The notes beneath the pieces are model-generated. The model saw only the letters and a list, made by a program, of their open reading frames with translations. It was not told the DNA's origin and did not search any database. Of a stretch of DNA of 64,000 bases, positions 1 through 7,621 are shown one piece after another. The stretch's first letter is position 1; the number at the start of each line of letters is the position of its first letter. The DNA comes from Pseudoalteromonas sp. DL-6. Lineage in GTDB: Bacteria > Pseudomonadota > Gammaproteobacteria > Enterobacterales > Alteromonadaceae. Position numbers and translations under genes: made by a program. Location: contig NZ_CP019770.1 of the NCBI RefSeq assembly GCF_004328665.1, positions 2,542,001 through 2,606,000 on the forward strand, given 5' to 3'.

Positions 1-4
1 CAGA

Positions 5-22
5 GTTATCATTTATGATAAC
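5..22. promoter_or_regulatory. Palindromic operator upstream of the toxin-antitoxin pair
   Basis: A perfect 8-bp inverted repeat with a 2-bp spacer (gttatcat-tt-atgataac) ends 17 bp before the toxin start codon. Toxin-antitoxin operons of the HigBA type are normally autorepressed by the HTH antitoxin binding such a palindrome over the promoter. Position and symmetry are seen; binding is inferred. Confidence 0.6.
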
Positions 23-39
23 CTAAGTTAAGGATACCC

Positions 40-363
40 ATGAGCTGGAAGATCGACTTTTACGATGGCGTTGAGGATCAGATCCTCGATATGCCACCCA
101 AAATACAAGCTCGCATGATTAAGCTTTTAGAGCTGATGGAAAAGCATGGTGCAAACTTGGGGCCTCCTCATACTGAGTCTATGGGCGATGGGTTATTTGA
201 AATCCGCGCCAAAGCACAAGAAGGTATTGGTAGAGGCTTATTTTGCTACTTAAAAGGGAAGCACATTTATGTGTTACACGCTTTTGTAAAAAAATCTCAA
301 AAGACGCCCAAAAATGAGCTCAATCTTGCCAGAGATAGACAAAAAGAGGTTCAAAAATCATGA
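40..363 (+). CDS. RelE/HigB-like toxin (phage Gp49-like family)
   Basis: A 107-residue basic protein of the Gp49/HigB branch of the RelE superfamily, which are ribosome-dependent mRNA endonucleases. It shows the family pattern: an N-terminal helical hairpin (around DMPPKIQARMIKLLELM), the GLFEIRAK strand, a second strand GRGLFCYL, the IYVLHAFVKKSQKTPKNE block and a C-terminal helix LARDR. The K-(T)-P after the HAFVKKSQK strand is typical. Length is normal, and the stop overlaps the next start by 4 bp (ATGA), the usual translational coupling of toxin and antitoxin. It sits directly after traJ, i.e. in the SXT/R391 hotspot between traJ and traL, and probably stabilises the element. Activity is inferred from family. 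Confidence 0.85.
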   Translation: MSWKIDFYDGVEDQILDMPPKIQARMIKLLELMEKHGANLGPPHTESMGDGLFEIRAKAQEGIGRGLFCYLKGKHIYVLHAFVKKSQKTPKNELNLARDRQKEVQKS

Positions 364-638
364 GTCTGCAAAAACTGAAACAACGTGCTTTAGCCAATGC
401 TGAAGTTAAGAATGAGTACGATAAGCTTGAGAGTGAGTTCAGCTTTATTGACCAATTGCTTACCATGAGAACAAAGGCAGGACTTACTCAAGAACAAGTT
501 GCTGAAAGAATGCATACCCAAAAGAGTAACGTCAGTCGTTTAGAAAAAGGTAATGCCAATCCAAGTTGGTCAACTCTTCTAAAATATGCTCACGCATGTG
601 GCTTTGAATTAACACTCAAGCCACAAAAAATGAGTTAA
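360..638 (+). CDS. HTH antitoxin (HigA-like, XRE family)
   Basis: A 92-residue partner of the upstream toxin. Residues about 35-80 form a Cro/C1-type helix-turn-helix (LTQEQVAERMHTQKSNVSRLEKG), followed by the short WSTLLKYAHACGFELTL strand region common to HigA-type antitoxins encoded after Gp49-like toxins. Start overlaps the toxin stop (ATGA). Expected to bind and neutralise the toxin and to repress the operon through the palindrome at 5-22. The toxin-first gene order is the HigBA arrangement. Confidence 0.85.
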   Translation: MSLQKLKQRALANAEVKNEYDKLESEFSFIDQLLTMRTKAGLTQEQVAERMHTQKSNVSRLEKGNANPSWSTLLKYAHACGFELTLKPQKMS

Positions 639-663
639 CGTAATTCATGAGGCCTAACTGGCC

Positions 664-1308
664 TCATATCTTCTTCTGCAAGTGACTTAACGCCAACCCC
701 GCCATCAACGCCAAGCCGATGATCATCGACGGTAGTACCACCGGTGGAATAGCCAGCGGGGCGAACAATCCCATAAATAGCAAGATGACGCCTGAGCCCA
801 GGATAATCATGCTGTAACGGTGAATGATAGGGCTCGAAAAATCAAAGGTTGTCTTCTTAATCTTCCAGGTCATCAAGCCGTCCCACAGCGCCGGTAACAT
901 GAGAATAAGCGCAAAGGGCAACCAGACCATCAGCAAAGCAAATCGAGTGAACACTTGGTACAACACATCAAAAAATGCCTGAATACGGTCTTCTACCCAG
1001 ACGAACCAAAAGCCACCCATGTTCTCCATCCCTTTAGAACGCAGTCGCTGCTCTTCAGTGGGGATTAGAAAATCACGCACAGATTGCTCCATCTGCGTAT
1101 CCACAATCCATGACTGATACCAGCGATGGCTAGTTTGACCAATCCAATAGCTTGTTTGTGCGCCCAATTGGTTTTGGATCATCTGCTTCTCTTTATTAAT
1201 AACCCGGCCAGTCCAATCACCGGGCACTAATACGCCAATGGCAATAATCTCCAGCATCAGCGCCAGACACAGCAGCCAAACTGACTTATGCTTGCTCATG
1301 CCAAACAT
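664..1308 (-). CDS. traJ: DUF4400 ICE membrane protein (TraJ of SXT/R391)
   Basis: A 214-residue inner-membrane protein with four hydrophobic segments (about residues 8-28, 118-143, 165-185 and 187-206) and the charged loop IHRYSMIILGSG. This is the pattern of the DUF4400 family found in the traI-traD-x-traJ block of SXT/R391 and TOL-type ICEs. Its start overlaps the end of the upstream gene by 23 bp, so it is the last gene of a tight minus-strand operon with traI and traD. Its role in conjugation is accessory and not well defined. The symbol rests on gene order in the SXT family and is less certain than the domain call. Confidence 0.75.
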   Translation of the reverse strand: MFGMSKHKSVWLLCLALMLEIIAIGVLVPGDWTGRVINKEKQMIQNQLGAQTSYWIGQTSHRWYQSWIVDTQMEQSVRDFLIPTEEQRLRSKGMENMGGFWFVWVEDRIQAFFDVLYQVFTRFALLMVWLPFALILMLPALWDGLMTWKIKKTTFDFSSPIIHRYSMIILGSGVILLFMGLFAPLAIPPVVLPSMIIGLALMAGLALSHLQKKI

Positions 1309-1846
1309 CCTCTTCTACTCGGGCCAGCATGGCTGCAACGGTTGGCGTCATAATCCGGGCTTTAATCACTTGTTGAAGCCGCTTTGTCGTCGTATGGCCA
1401 CTGACATAACGCACTTCGATGCGTCCTTCAGCCAAATACGCCATCCTGTTTGGACGATTACGAATCCAGGAGTAGAAATACACACCATCTACGGCGGCCC
1501 ACTCGAAATGGTCAGGATCACGCAGGCGAATCCCCGTTAAAGCACTGGCGGCAGTCCAGGTCAGTGCCTCAATTAAATGCCACAGGCGTACACTGTCATC
1601 ATCACAACTGACTTCTTCATAACTGCTCAAACCATTACACAGACACAAATCAAAGATGGAATGGCCATCTAACGTGAACGCATCTGTTAAATAGTCCGCC
1701 AAGCAATACACAGAGGCCAAAGCATGAGGCCAGTCGGTTTCAAGCAGTCTTAAGGTTTCCTTGAACTGGGGGTTATGTTGCTGCCATTGAGCGAGCATTT
1801 CTTTACTGGTAAGTGTTGTCATTTTCAGACAGACAGAATGATGCAT
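1286..1846 (-). CDS. Conserved tra-region protein between traD and traJ
   Basis: A 186-residue soluble protein with no motif I recognise. SXT/R391 elements carry an unnamed gene at exactly this place, between traD and the DUF4400 gene, and I take this as its homologue by position. A clear aaggagt ribosome-binding site 8 bp upstream supports the start at 1846 rather than the internal ATG ten codons later. The RBS overlaps the end of traD, so the genes are co-translated. The C-terminal part is rich in T/R/V with a run like GRIEVRYVSGHTTTKRLQ. Function unknown. Confidence 0.75.
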   Translation of the reverse strand: MHHSVCLKMTTLTSKEMLAQWQQHNPQFKETLRLLETDWPHALASVYCLADYLTDAFTLDGHSIFDLCLCNGLSSYEEVSCDDDSVRLWHLIEALTWTAASALTGIRLRDPDHFEWAAVDGVYFYSWIRNRPNRMAYLAEGRIEVRYVSGHTTTKRLQQVIKARIMTPTVAAMLARVEEDVWHEQA

Positions 1847-1855
1847 ACAGACTCC

Positions 1856-3676
1856 TTATGCTGCCTGTGTAGAGCTGGTTAAAATAGGAATACGGCCTTT
1901 GATCACGCGGCCACCTGAAAGCTTGGCGATGTACTCCAGGTTAGGGAGCTGGCCCAATAACTGCGGTGGAAACATATCGCCTTCTTCCTCCATCAAGCGT
2001 TCTCCATGATTGCCGGTAAACAATGCGGGGCTGTCCGAGTTGGACGACATACCTTGAGTTTGCATGATGTACTGCAACCGAGTCTTAGGCAGATTGTCAG
2101 TAATGTACTGCTGCGTTTCGGCGTCCATCACCCGAAGGGCTATCAAGTTGTTGATGTTACCTAACACCTGGCGAGCCTTAGCTTCACTGCCTGTACGAGC
2201 TGCAAAGTCAGCAAAGGTCTGAGTAGCAATAACACAACGCATTTTTGCGCCACGGCCTTTGTTGAGCAGTTGAATGAAGGGATCGTTGACGACTTCAGCC
2301 GCCTCATCGATGAAGATATTTACGGGACGATTTTCAACACCATAGTTATAGCGGTCACCGGCCACGGCGGTGAGATCGGATAAAAGCAACGAACCAATGG
2401 CGCTGCCAACCATGGCGTCGGTCAATGAATCCAACCCGATATACGCCACTTGGGCATTGTTGATAATACGGCCAGAATCCGTAATTAACCGGCTGTCATC
2501 CACATCGTTTGTAGTAGGTGATAGCAATGGGCCTAGTTCACTTGATGTGAGCATATTGAGTACCGGCATCAGTGAGGCCACCATCTTGGAATAGTGGGTT
2601 CTGTCATGCTCAAACATACTCAATAGCCCCTCTAAATCGGTATTGGCGGCAACGGGCTGAATGCGTTCGTAGTAGAAAAGCAGCATCGCCATGGCTTGTT
2701 TAGTCAAGGTGTTGGCCTTTTCGGTAAAGCGCTTGATCTCCACACTAAAGTTCGGATACACCTGCTCCCCCCAGGCCGTGACGGCTTTTACTACCAAGCC
2801 TTCTGGGCCACCTTCCAAGAACCGTCTCAGTGTTTTCAGATCAGGACGTTGTGACGTAAGCAACAGACCTTGCACTATGTTATTCAGTGCCATTTGGCCA
2901 AAGGCTTTAAATGGATCAGCACCGGTTTCAGATGGGATTAATGCCGCAATTCGGCTGGCAATTTCAGTGCCCCGGTTAAAGTTCCTCAAGGGATTAAGAC
3001 GTACTGAATGTTCAGGAAAACCCGGATGAAAATACACAAAGCGCTCAGGACTATCGGCGGCAATACAGGCTCGCTGTGCATTATCCTTAAGTTCTTTGTC
3101 TCCCTTAGGGTCAATAATAATCACGGCTTCATTGCGCAAAATGGCCTGGGTGATCATCGCATCGAAGCATCGGGTTTTTCCGGCACCGGTCGTACCGACA
3201 ATTAAGGTATGCCCCTCGGTGTGACCAACTGGCTGGTACACATCTTCTTCTTTGGGCTCGACACCATGAATCCAAGTCGAACCCATTTGTTTGCCGTGAC
3301 CTTGGTTAAGCAAGGTTTGCTTATCCCGCTTTAGGATTTCATAAGCGCGTTGAGCATGACGTTGATCCCACTCAAAGCCATATCCTAACCACAATTCATC
3401 AGGATGTTTTGCCATCACTTTTTGCAAATGCGACAGCTCCATAAATGCCAATGGTTTGCCTTTTAGCCCCCTCTGCAACTTATAAAGGCGGTAAGACTCA
3501 GGCAGGCGGTACAACGCCATGCCCGAGGAAATCCCTGTCATCCACCAAAATGGCTCAGGTGGTAGCTCAGTCAGCATTTCTGCGGCAATTGCCCCAGTTG
3601 CTCCGACCAGCCAACCTGCTGCTGCCATGGCTTCATAGTTCGTGCGCCAGGGCATCTCGTATGCGTTTTCTTTCAT
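1856..3676 (-). CDS. traD: Conjugative coupling factor TraD (type IV coupling ATPase)
   Basis: A 606-residue VirD4/TraD-family ATPase that delivers the relaxase-DNA complex to the mating pore. N-terminal hydrophobic stretches (about 18-55) anchor it in the inner membrane. Walker A is GTTGAGKT at about 161-168, Walker B is IFIDEAAE at about 454-461, and the sequence AVIIIDPKGDKEL after Walker A is typical of the SXT/TOL subfamily. Length fits that subfamily. It lies 48 bp downstream of traI in the same orientation, as in all SXT/R391 elements. The start at 3676 follows a ggag motif. Nothing suggests inactivation. Confidence 0.95.
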   Translation of the reverse strand: MKENAYEMPWRTNYEAMAAAGWLVGATGAIAAEMLTELPPEPFWWMTGISSGMALYRLPESYRLYKLQRGLKGKPLAFMELSHLQKVMAKHPDELWLGYGFEWDQRHAQRAYEILKRDKQTLLNQGHGKQMGSTWIHGVEPKEEDVYQPVGHTEGHTLIVGTTGAGKTRCFDAMITQAILRNEAVIIIDPKGDKELKDNAQRACIAADSPERFVYFHPGFPEHSVRLNPLRNFNRGTEIASRIAALIPSETGADPFKAFGQMALNNIVQGLLLTSQRPDLKTLRRFLEGGPEGLVVKAVTAWGEQVYPNFSVEIKRFTEKANTLTKQAMAMLLFYYERIQPVAANTDLEGLLSMFEHDRTHYSKMVASLMPVLNMLTSSELGPLLSPTTNDVDDSRLITDSGRIINNAQVAYIGLDSLTDAMVGSAIGSLLLSDLTAVAGDRYNYGVENRPVNIFIDEAAEVVNDPFIQLLNKGRGAKMRCVIATQTFADFAARTGSEAKARQVLGNINNLIALRVMDAETQQYITDNLPKTRLQYIMQTQGMSSNSDSPALFTGNHGERLMEEEGDMFPPQLLGQLPNLEYIAKLSGGRVIKGRIPILTSSTQAA

Positions 3677-3724
3677 TCATGCTCCGCAAAATAACCGTTT
3701 GCAATCTGCTCAACTTAAAATGGA

Positions 3725-5875
3725 TTAACGTTCAGCGTGAGCGGTAAACAGAACCGTTTCCCCCTCATCAAACTGGCATTGGTCACTGGCCGAGATCCCC
3801 CGAAGCAGCTGTCCGGCTGGAATGCCATGCTCATTGGCGACTTGGCGTAAGGTTTGAATCGTGACGCGAATACCATCGGCACTATGATCCACGTCTGGGT
3901 AATCGCCATCGGTCAGTAAGATGGGCAAATCTTTCACAAAATTAACCATCTGTTGCCGCTGCGCGTGTTTGGGATCTGTACTTGAGTTCGCATTGGGCTC
4001 AATCGGCTTTTGATTACGCTCCGCTCTTATGACGGGCTCTTTTGCTTGGGCAGTGGTTGTCTCAGTTCGACTCGGACGCTGTGAAGCCTCTTCGTTCTGA
4101 ATTGCTGCCGCCGGTTCTGCGTATTGTTTGGAGAGGTCTATCAGTGCAGTTAGCCCTTTAGAAACTGGCACTTTTAGCAGCAACCCTTGCTCCTGAACAC
4201 CATCATTCGTAGTCACAGTTCTAGCCTTACATGTCGGGTTTGCGGGATCTAATTCAAGCCAATCTAATCGACTGAGTTCAGCAAGCAGTTTTCGGGGAGC
4301 ACACCAATGTCTTACGGCATCGGGATAGCGGATCAATATCTGTTCACCAACCATGACCAACGCACTGCCTGCCTCTGGGAGCCACGCCAAAGAATCAGGG
4401 AGATTCAATGCTTCTACATCGTGCTGGTTTACGTTATTTGAGATAGCGCCATCATATGAGTTGTTAGGCTTTTCACATCCATCACCTGGAGCATTTTCAT
4501 TTGCCTGGGGGTTATTAACATCACTAGCAAGACGAAGTTCATCATCTTGTTCGGACGAGTTTGTCGATGGCGACTCAGACGAATTGCCGTGTTCGATTGA
4601 TGATGACGCGTCAGGCAAGCCTGGCTGCTCACTGGAGCGACTCTGTGGCTCTGCTTGTGTTTGCTGTGTTGCTTCCCACTCAGATTTGCTAAACAGTCTC
4701 ACGCTACTTGGTACATTCGAGCTGAACAATAAATCGGCCTCAACTATATGTAGCATAGCTAACCAGATTGGCTTGTCATCTTTGATCAGCACTTCAGGGG
4801 CAAGGCTTTCATATCGCTCATTTGAGGCGGATTTAGTGGCCAATCCTCGCTCAATAAGGATGTCCGCAAGGGTATCGGGATCTCTTGGAATGCCAGGTAT
4901 CTTGTCTTTAGCCAACAGCTCAATGATGTCCTTAGCCGCGCTTTTCCAAACCAGGTAAAGATGGGTTGATTGATTCGATTTTCGTATCCAAACTCTGGCA
5001 TCTCGCTGATTGACCAGCCATTGCGAACTGGCAAGTAATCGCCTCATGGCATCAAGTAGATAGCGTTCAACTGGGACACCAAGGGCATTGTCGTCAACGG
5101 AAATTCGTTGAGCTTTCAGGTCTCGCTGGACACTGGTTTGGTCAGCTTCAATAACCAATTTAGACAGGACATGCTCGGGATCTGTATTGCCAATTGCCTC
5201 TAGCATGGCTTGCAAAATTTCAGGGCCCGGCTGGGTTAACCAGGCGAGCAACTCAGGTGTCATCACCCGGTTTAATACCAAAATTGAAAATTGCTCGTGC
5301 CGCTTGCACCGTCCGTCGCGCCAGCGAATAAAATAGCGTTCAATGCTGTTGTTACTGGTCCACTGAGATAAGGTTTCTAAAAAAGGGTTCCACTGATAGC
5401 GTCCATCTTCATCCGTGATGGACAGGTCTGAAACGGGCTTACCAATATCATGGAACAAACCGCCAAGAGCCGCTGCAACACGCCACCTTGGCTCTAGCTC
5501 TTTTTTCTCAACCGGTGTGCCACTGGCAACAAAGATGATCCCTTCAGCAGCTTGTGCCGCCCAGAAAGCAACTTCCAACGAATGACGTAATAAACCACCT
5601 GCGCCACTGTGATGATGATACTCAGAAGCTGGCAGCAAGTGGACATAAGCAGCCAGATGATCAATGCAGGGCTGAATCAACCGTTGAAAATCACGCTGGT
5701 TGAAGCCAAGTATCTGGCGAAGTTTGGCAATTAGCTCGTCTTGTGTGGACTGCAAATCTTCCGGTGACGCAGCTGGCAACCCCTTCAGGAATGGCGGGTA
5801 GCGTGGAATTTCTGCATCCAGTTGCGATGAAAGCTCTGGTAGTGCTTTGGTTTGAAAAAATAGTTTTTTGAACAT
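3725..5875 (-). CDS. traI: TraI relaxase (MobH family, TraI_2 domain)
   Basis: A 716-residue DNA relaxase of the MobH class, which nicks oriT and pilots the transferred strand. The TraI_2 domain occupies the first ~320 residues and carries the HHH signature (YHHHSGAGGLLRH, His at about 87-89) and an HD-type metal motif (LFHDIGKPV, about 141-148). A low-complexity S/E/Q-rich linker (about 420-490) separates it from a C-terminal domain that ends with the ICE-type LLTDGDYPDVDH block. A strong ggaggt site precedes the ATG. It is the first gene of the traI-traD-x-traJ operon. Its 5' side is the hotspot that received the cargo described below. Confidence 0.95.
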   Translation of the reverse strand: MFKKLFFQTKALPELSSQLDAEIPRYPPFLKGLPAASPEDLQSTQDELIAKLRQILGFNQRDFQRLIQPCIDHLAAYVHLLPASEYHHHSGAGGLLRHSLEVAFWAAQAAEGIIFVASGTPVEKKELEPRWRVAAALGGLFHDIGKPVSDLSITDEDGRYQWNPFLETLSQWTSNNSIERYFIRWRDGRCKRHEQFSILVLNRVMTPELLAWLTQPGPEILQAMLEAIGNTDPEHVLSKLVIEADQTSVQRDLKAQRISVDDNALGVPVERYLLDAMRRLLASSQWLVNQRDARVWIRKSNQSTHLYLVWKSAAKDIIELLAKDKIPGIPRDPDTLADILIERGLATKSASNERYESLAPEVLIKDDKPIWLAMLHIVEADLLFSSNVPSSVRLFSKSEWEATQQTQAEPQSRSSEQPGLPDASSSIEHGNSSESPSTNSSEQDDELRLASDVNNPQANENAPGDGCEKPNNSYDGAISNNVNQHDVEALNLPDSLAWLPEAGSALVMVGEQILIRYPDAVRHWCAPRKLLAELSRLDWLELDPANPTCKARTVTTNDGVQEQGLLLKVPVSKGLTALIDLSKQYAEPAAAIQNEEASQRPSRTETTTAQAKEPVIRAERNQKPIEPNANSSTDPKHAQRQQMVNFVKDLPILLTDGDYPDVDHSADGIRVTIQTLRQVANEHGIPAGQLLRGISASDQCQFDEGETVLFTAHAER

Positions 5876-5996
5876 AGTGAACCTCCGACACGATAGTGTG
5901 AAGGTTCAAACAGAGTTGTTTAGTTCGATAGCTTCAAAAATCTTGCATCAAACTACCATGTCATTTTTAGGCCACCAAGAGGCTAACAATCTGCTA

Positions 5997-6797
5997 TCAA
6001 TGTTTTACGAGTTCTTTTGATGGATACTTTAGTTGCCATGTTTCTATTAGGAATAACGCTGCGGTACTTGCTGAGTGAATAGCTAACTTGGCTATACGGG
6101 CATCTAGTCGGGTGTATCCCCGCTCTCGACCATGAGCATCACCACCATGTGTTCGCAGAGCTCCGATACCTTCAACAATGGTTGCCAATCCAGATAGGAC
6201 CTTTCTTACGTCATCAGCAATTTCTGGATTTACATTAATTTCTCCAGGAGACAACCCTAGTGGTCGCTTTACTGAGTCAAACAATCCCTTAATATCTTTC
6301 TTCTTTGGAAGTTCAAAGCCAAGTTCAATTATGATCGAACGGCACACACTCTCCAGTGTAGAACAAGCCGATGTGACAGCACTTTCCGGATCACGAAAGG
6401 CGCTTTTCAGGGCTCTATCAAGGTCCCTAGATACCGTATCCATATTCAAAACTTCGGCTTTGGTTGAAAGCGTCGCTAAGACTGAAGCACTAACTCCAGT
6501 TTCAACTTTGGCTAAAATTTCAAGCAGTTTTGCCTTTTCCTGCGATTTATACTGCCAAAGTTTTCTGAGTACTTGACCAACCAAGTAACCATCCTCTAGC
6601 TCAATAAAAGCTCTTAAACGTTTAGCCTTTGAGCCCCCATTGATCTGGTACTTTTCTTGAGTAATATCAATGTTCAACTCGTCTTCAAAATACTCAGCCA
6701 TTGTCCTATCTGAAAAATCTAACAGGTAGCCATCTGTCATTTCGAAAATTTTATCTATCGTTCTAATCTCAGAACCTTTTAGTTTTGGCATGAGCAA
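5997..6797 (-). CDS. Abi_C-domain protein, putative abortive-infection effector
   Basis: A 266-residue protein. The C-terminal half (about 140-255) matches the abortive infection C-terminal domain: SVCRSIIIELGFELPKK, then the SGLATIVEGIGALRTHGGDAHG motif with the conserved H-G-G-D-A-H-G core, then a helix ending in the F/IETW region. The N-terminal half is unassigned. It is the last gene of a three-gene minus-strand run with the membrane protein and brxL (27 bp gap). Abi_C proteins occur in phage-defence genes, but the domain alone does not tell the mechanism. An effector role beside BrxL is inference from context. Confidence 0.75.
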   Translation of the reverse strand: MLMPKLKGSEIRTIDKIFEMTDGYLLDFSDRTMAEYFEDELNIDITQEKYQINGGSKAKRLRAFIELEDGYLVGQVLRKLWQYKSQEKAKLLEILAKVETGVSASVLATLSTKAEVLNMDTVSRDLDRALKSAFRDPESAVTSACSTLESVCRSIIIELGFELPKKKDIKGLFDSVKRPLGLSPGEINVNPEIADDVRKVLSGLATIVEGIGALRTHGGDAHGRERGYTRLDARIAKLAIHSASTAALFLIETWQLKYPSKELVKH

Positions 6798-6824
6798 TCC
6801 TCTCTGACCATAAAACGCTGCCCG

Positions 6825-7595
6825 TCATGTTGTTAGCCAAATAAAGCCTTGATAAACAGAGATGGGTACCGAAATTAATGCACTAGCCAATGCAATTGTC
6901 TTAGCCAACCGGCTTTCAAAAAGCCTATCAATAAGAACGCCCATGCCCTTTGCGTTCGTTTTAAGTTTTCCCTGAGCTAGCTTATCGATTAATTTCTTAT
7001 AAAAACCGGTCTTACACAGCGTAGAGTTGTGCATTTTGATGAACTCATTGCTCTTGAACGCTTCTACTTCTTCCGCACCAGTTAAAAAGTGCCTATGGAT
7101 ACCACCATTCAAATTCATCAATGACTTTAAGCGAGGATCTGCAATATAACCACTGCCATAACGGTCAGACAAAATATCATTGAGATTGATTCGTCGTTCA
7201 ACAGGAATTACTGCCATATCGGTTTTACCAAGTACTCGATATCGATGTTCTAAATGTTCGAAACCGTAAGTCAGATTTCGCATATTCCAGTGAATCCAGT
7301 ATCTATCACGACGATCACGGACAAATTCATTGAATTTACCTAGTAACGCAAGCTCAATATCATCGAGACGTTGATGGATATTATCTCGACTGATACCAAG
7401 TTCTTCAGCAATAGCGTGAATAGAAAAACTCACTGTCTGGTCTGTAGACAGGTGCAGTATTGCAATCGACGTAATTCGAGGAGATAAGCCGTCGTTATCA
7501 TCATTCAAGCTTTGGCAAGAATAGTGAATAATGTAGAAATTCTGAGGTGTGCGCTTAACCTCACGAATGAATTCTTTGCTATTAACGATAGTCAA
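6825..7595 (-). CDS. Unrecognised BrxL-associated protein with C-terminal membrane segment
   Basis: About 256 residues; not a family I can name. Seen features: a winged-helix-like stretch at about 55-90 (FSIHAIAEELGISRDNIHQR), a middle region rich in aromatic and basic residues (YWIHWNMRNLTYGFEHLEHR), and one hydrophobic helix at the extreme C terminus (about 232-254, IALASALISVPISVYQGFIW). That layout, a sensor or regulatory body with a single tail anchor, is common in defence effectors acting on the membrane. The reading frame opens at a TTG at 7595 behind ggggtaag. An ATG 4 bp upstream opens only a five-codon frame, so the start is uncertain. It sits between brxL and the Abi_C gene with gaps of 26-27 bp. 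Confidence 0.6.
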   Translation of the reverse strand: MTIVNSKEFIREVKRTPQNFYIIHYSCQSLNDDNDGLSPRITSIAILHLSTDQTVSFSIHAIAEELGISRDNIHQRLDDIELALLGKFNEFVRDRRDRYWIHWNMRNLTYGFEHLEHRYRVLGKTDMAVIPVERRINLNDILSDRYGSGYIADPRLKSLMNLNGGIHRHFLTGAEEVEAFKSNEFIKMHNSTLCKTGFYKKLIDKLAQGKLKTNAKGMGVLIDRLFESRLAKTIALASALISVPISVYQGFIWLTT

Positions 7596-7621
7596 TCATC
7601 TTACCCCAACAATATTTAAAA

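Noticed and set aside
4353..4958. 201-codon plus-strand open frame
   Set aside because: Antisense shadow of the traI linker region; Ser/Leu-rich composition follows from the codons of traI.
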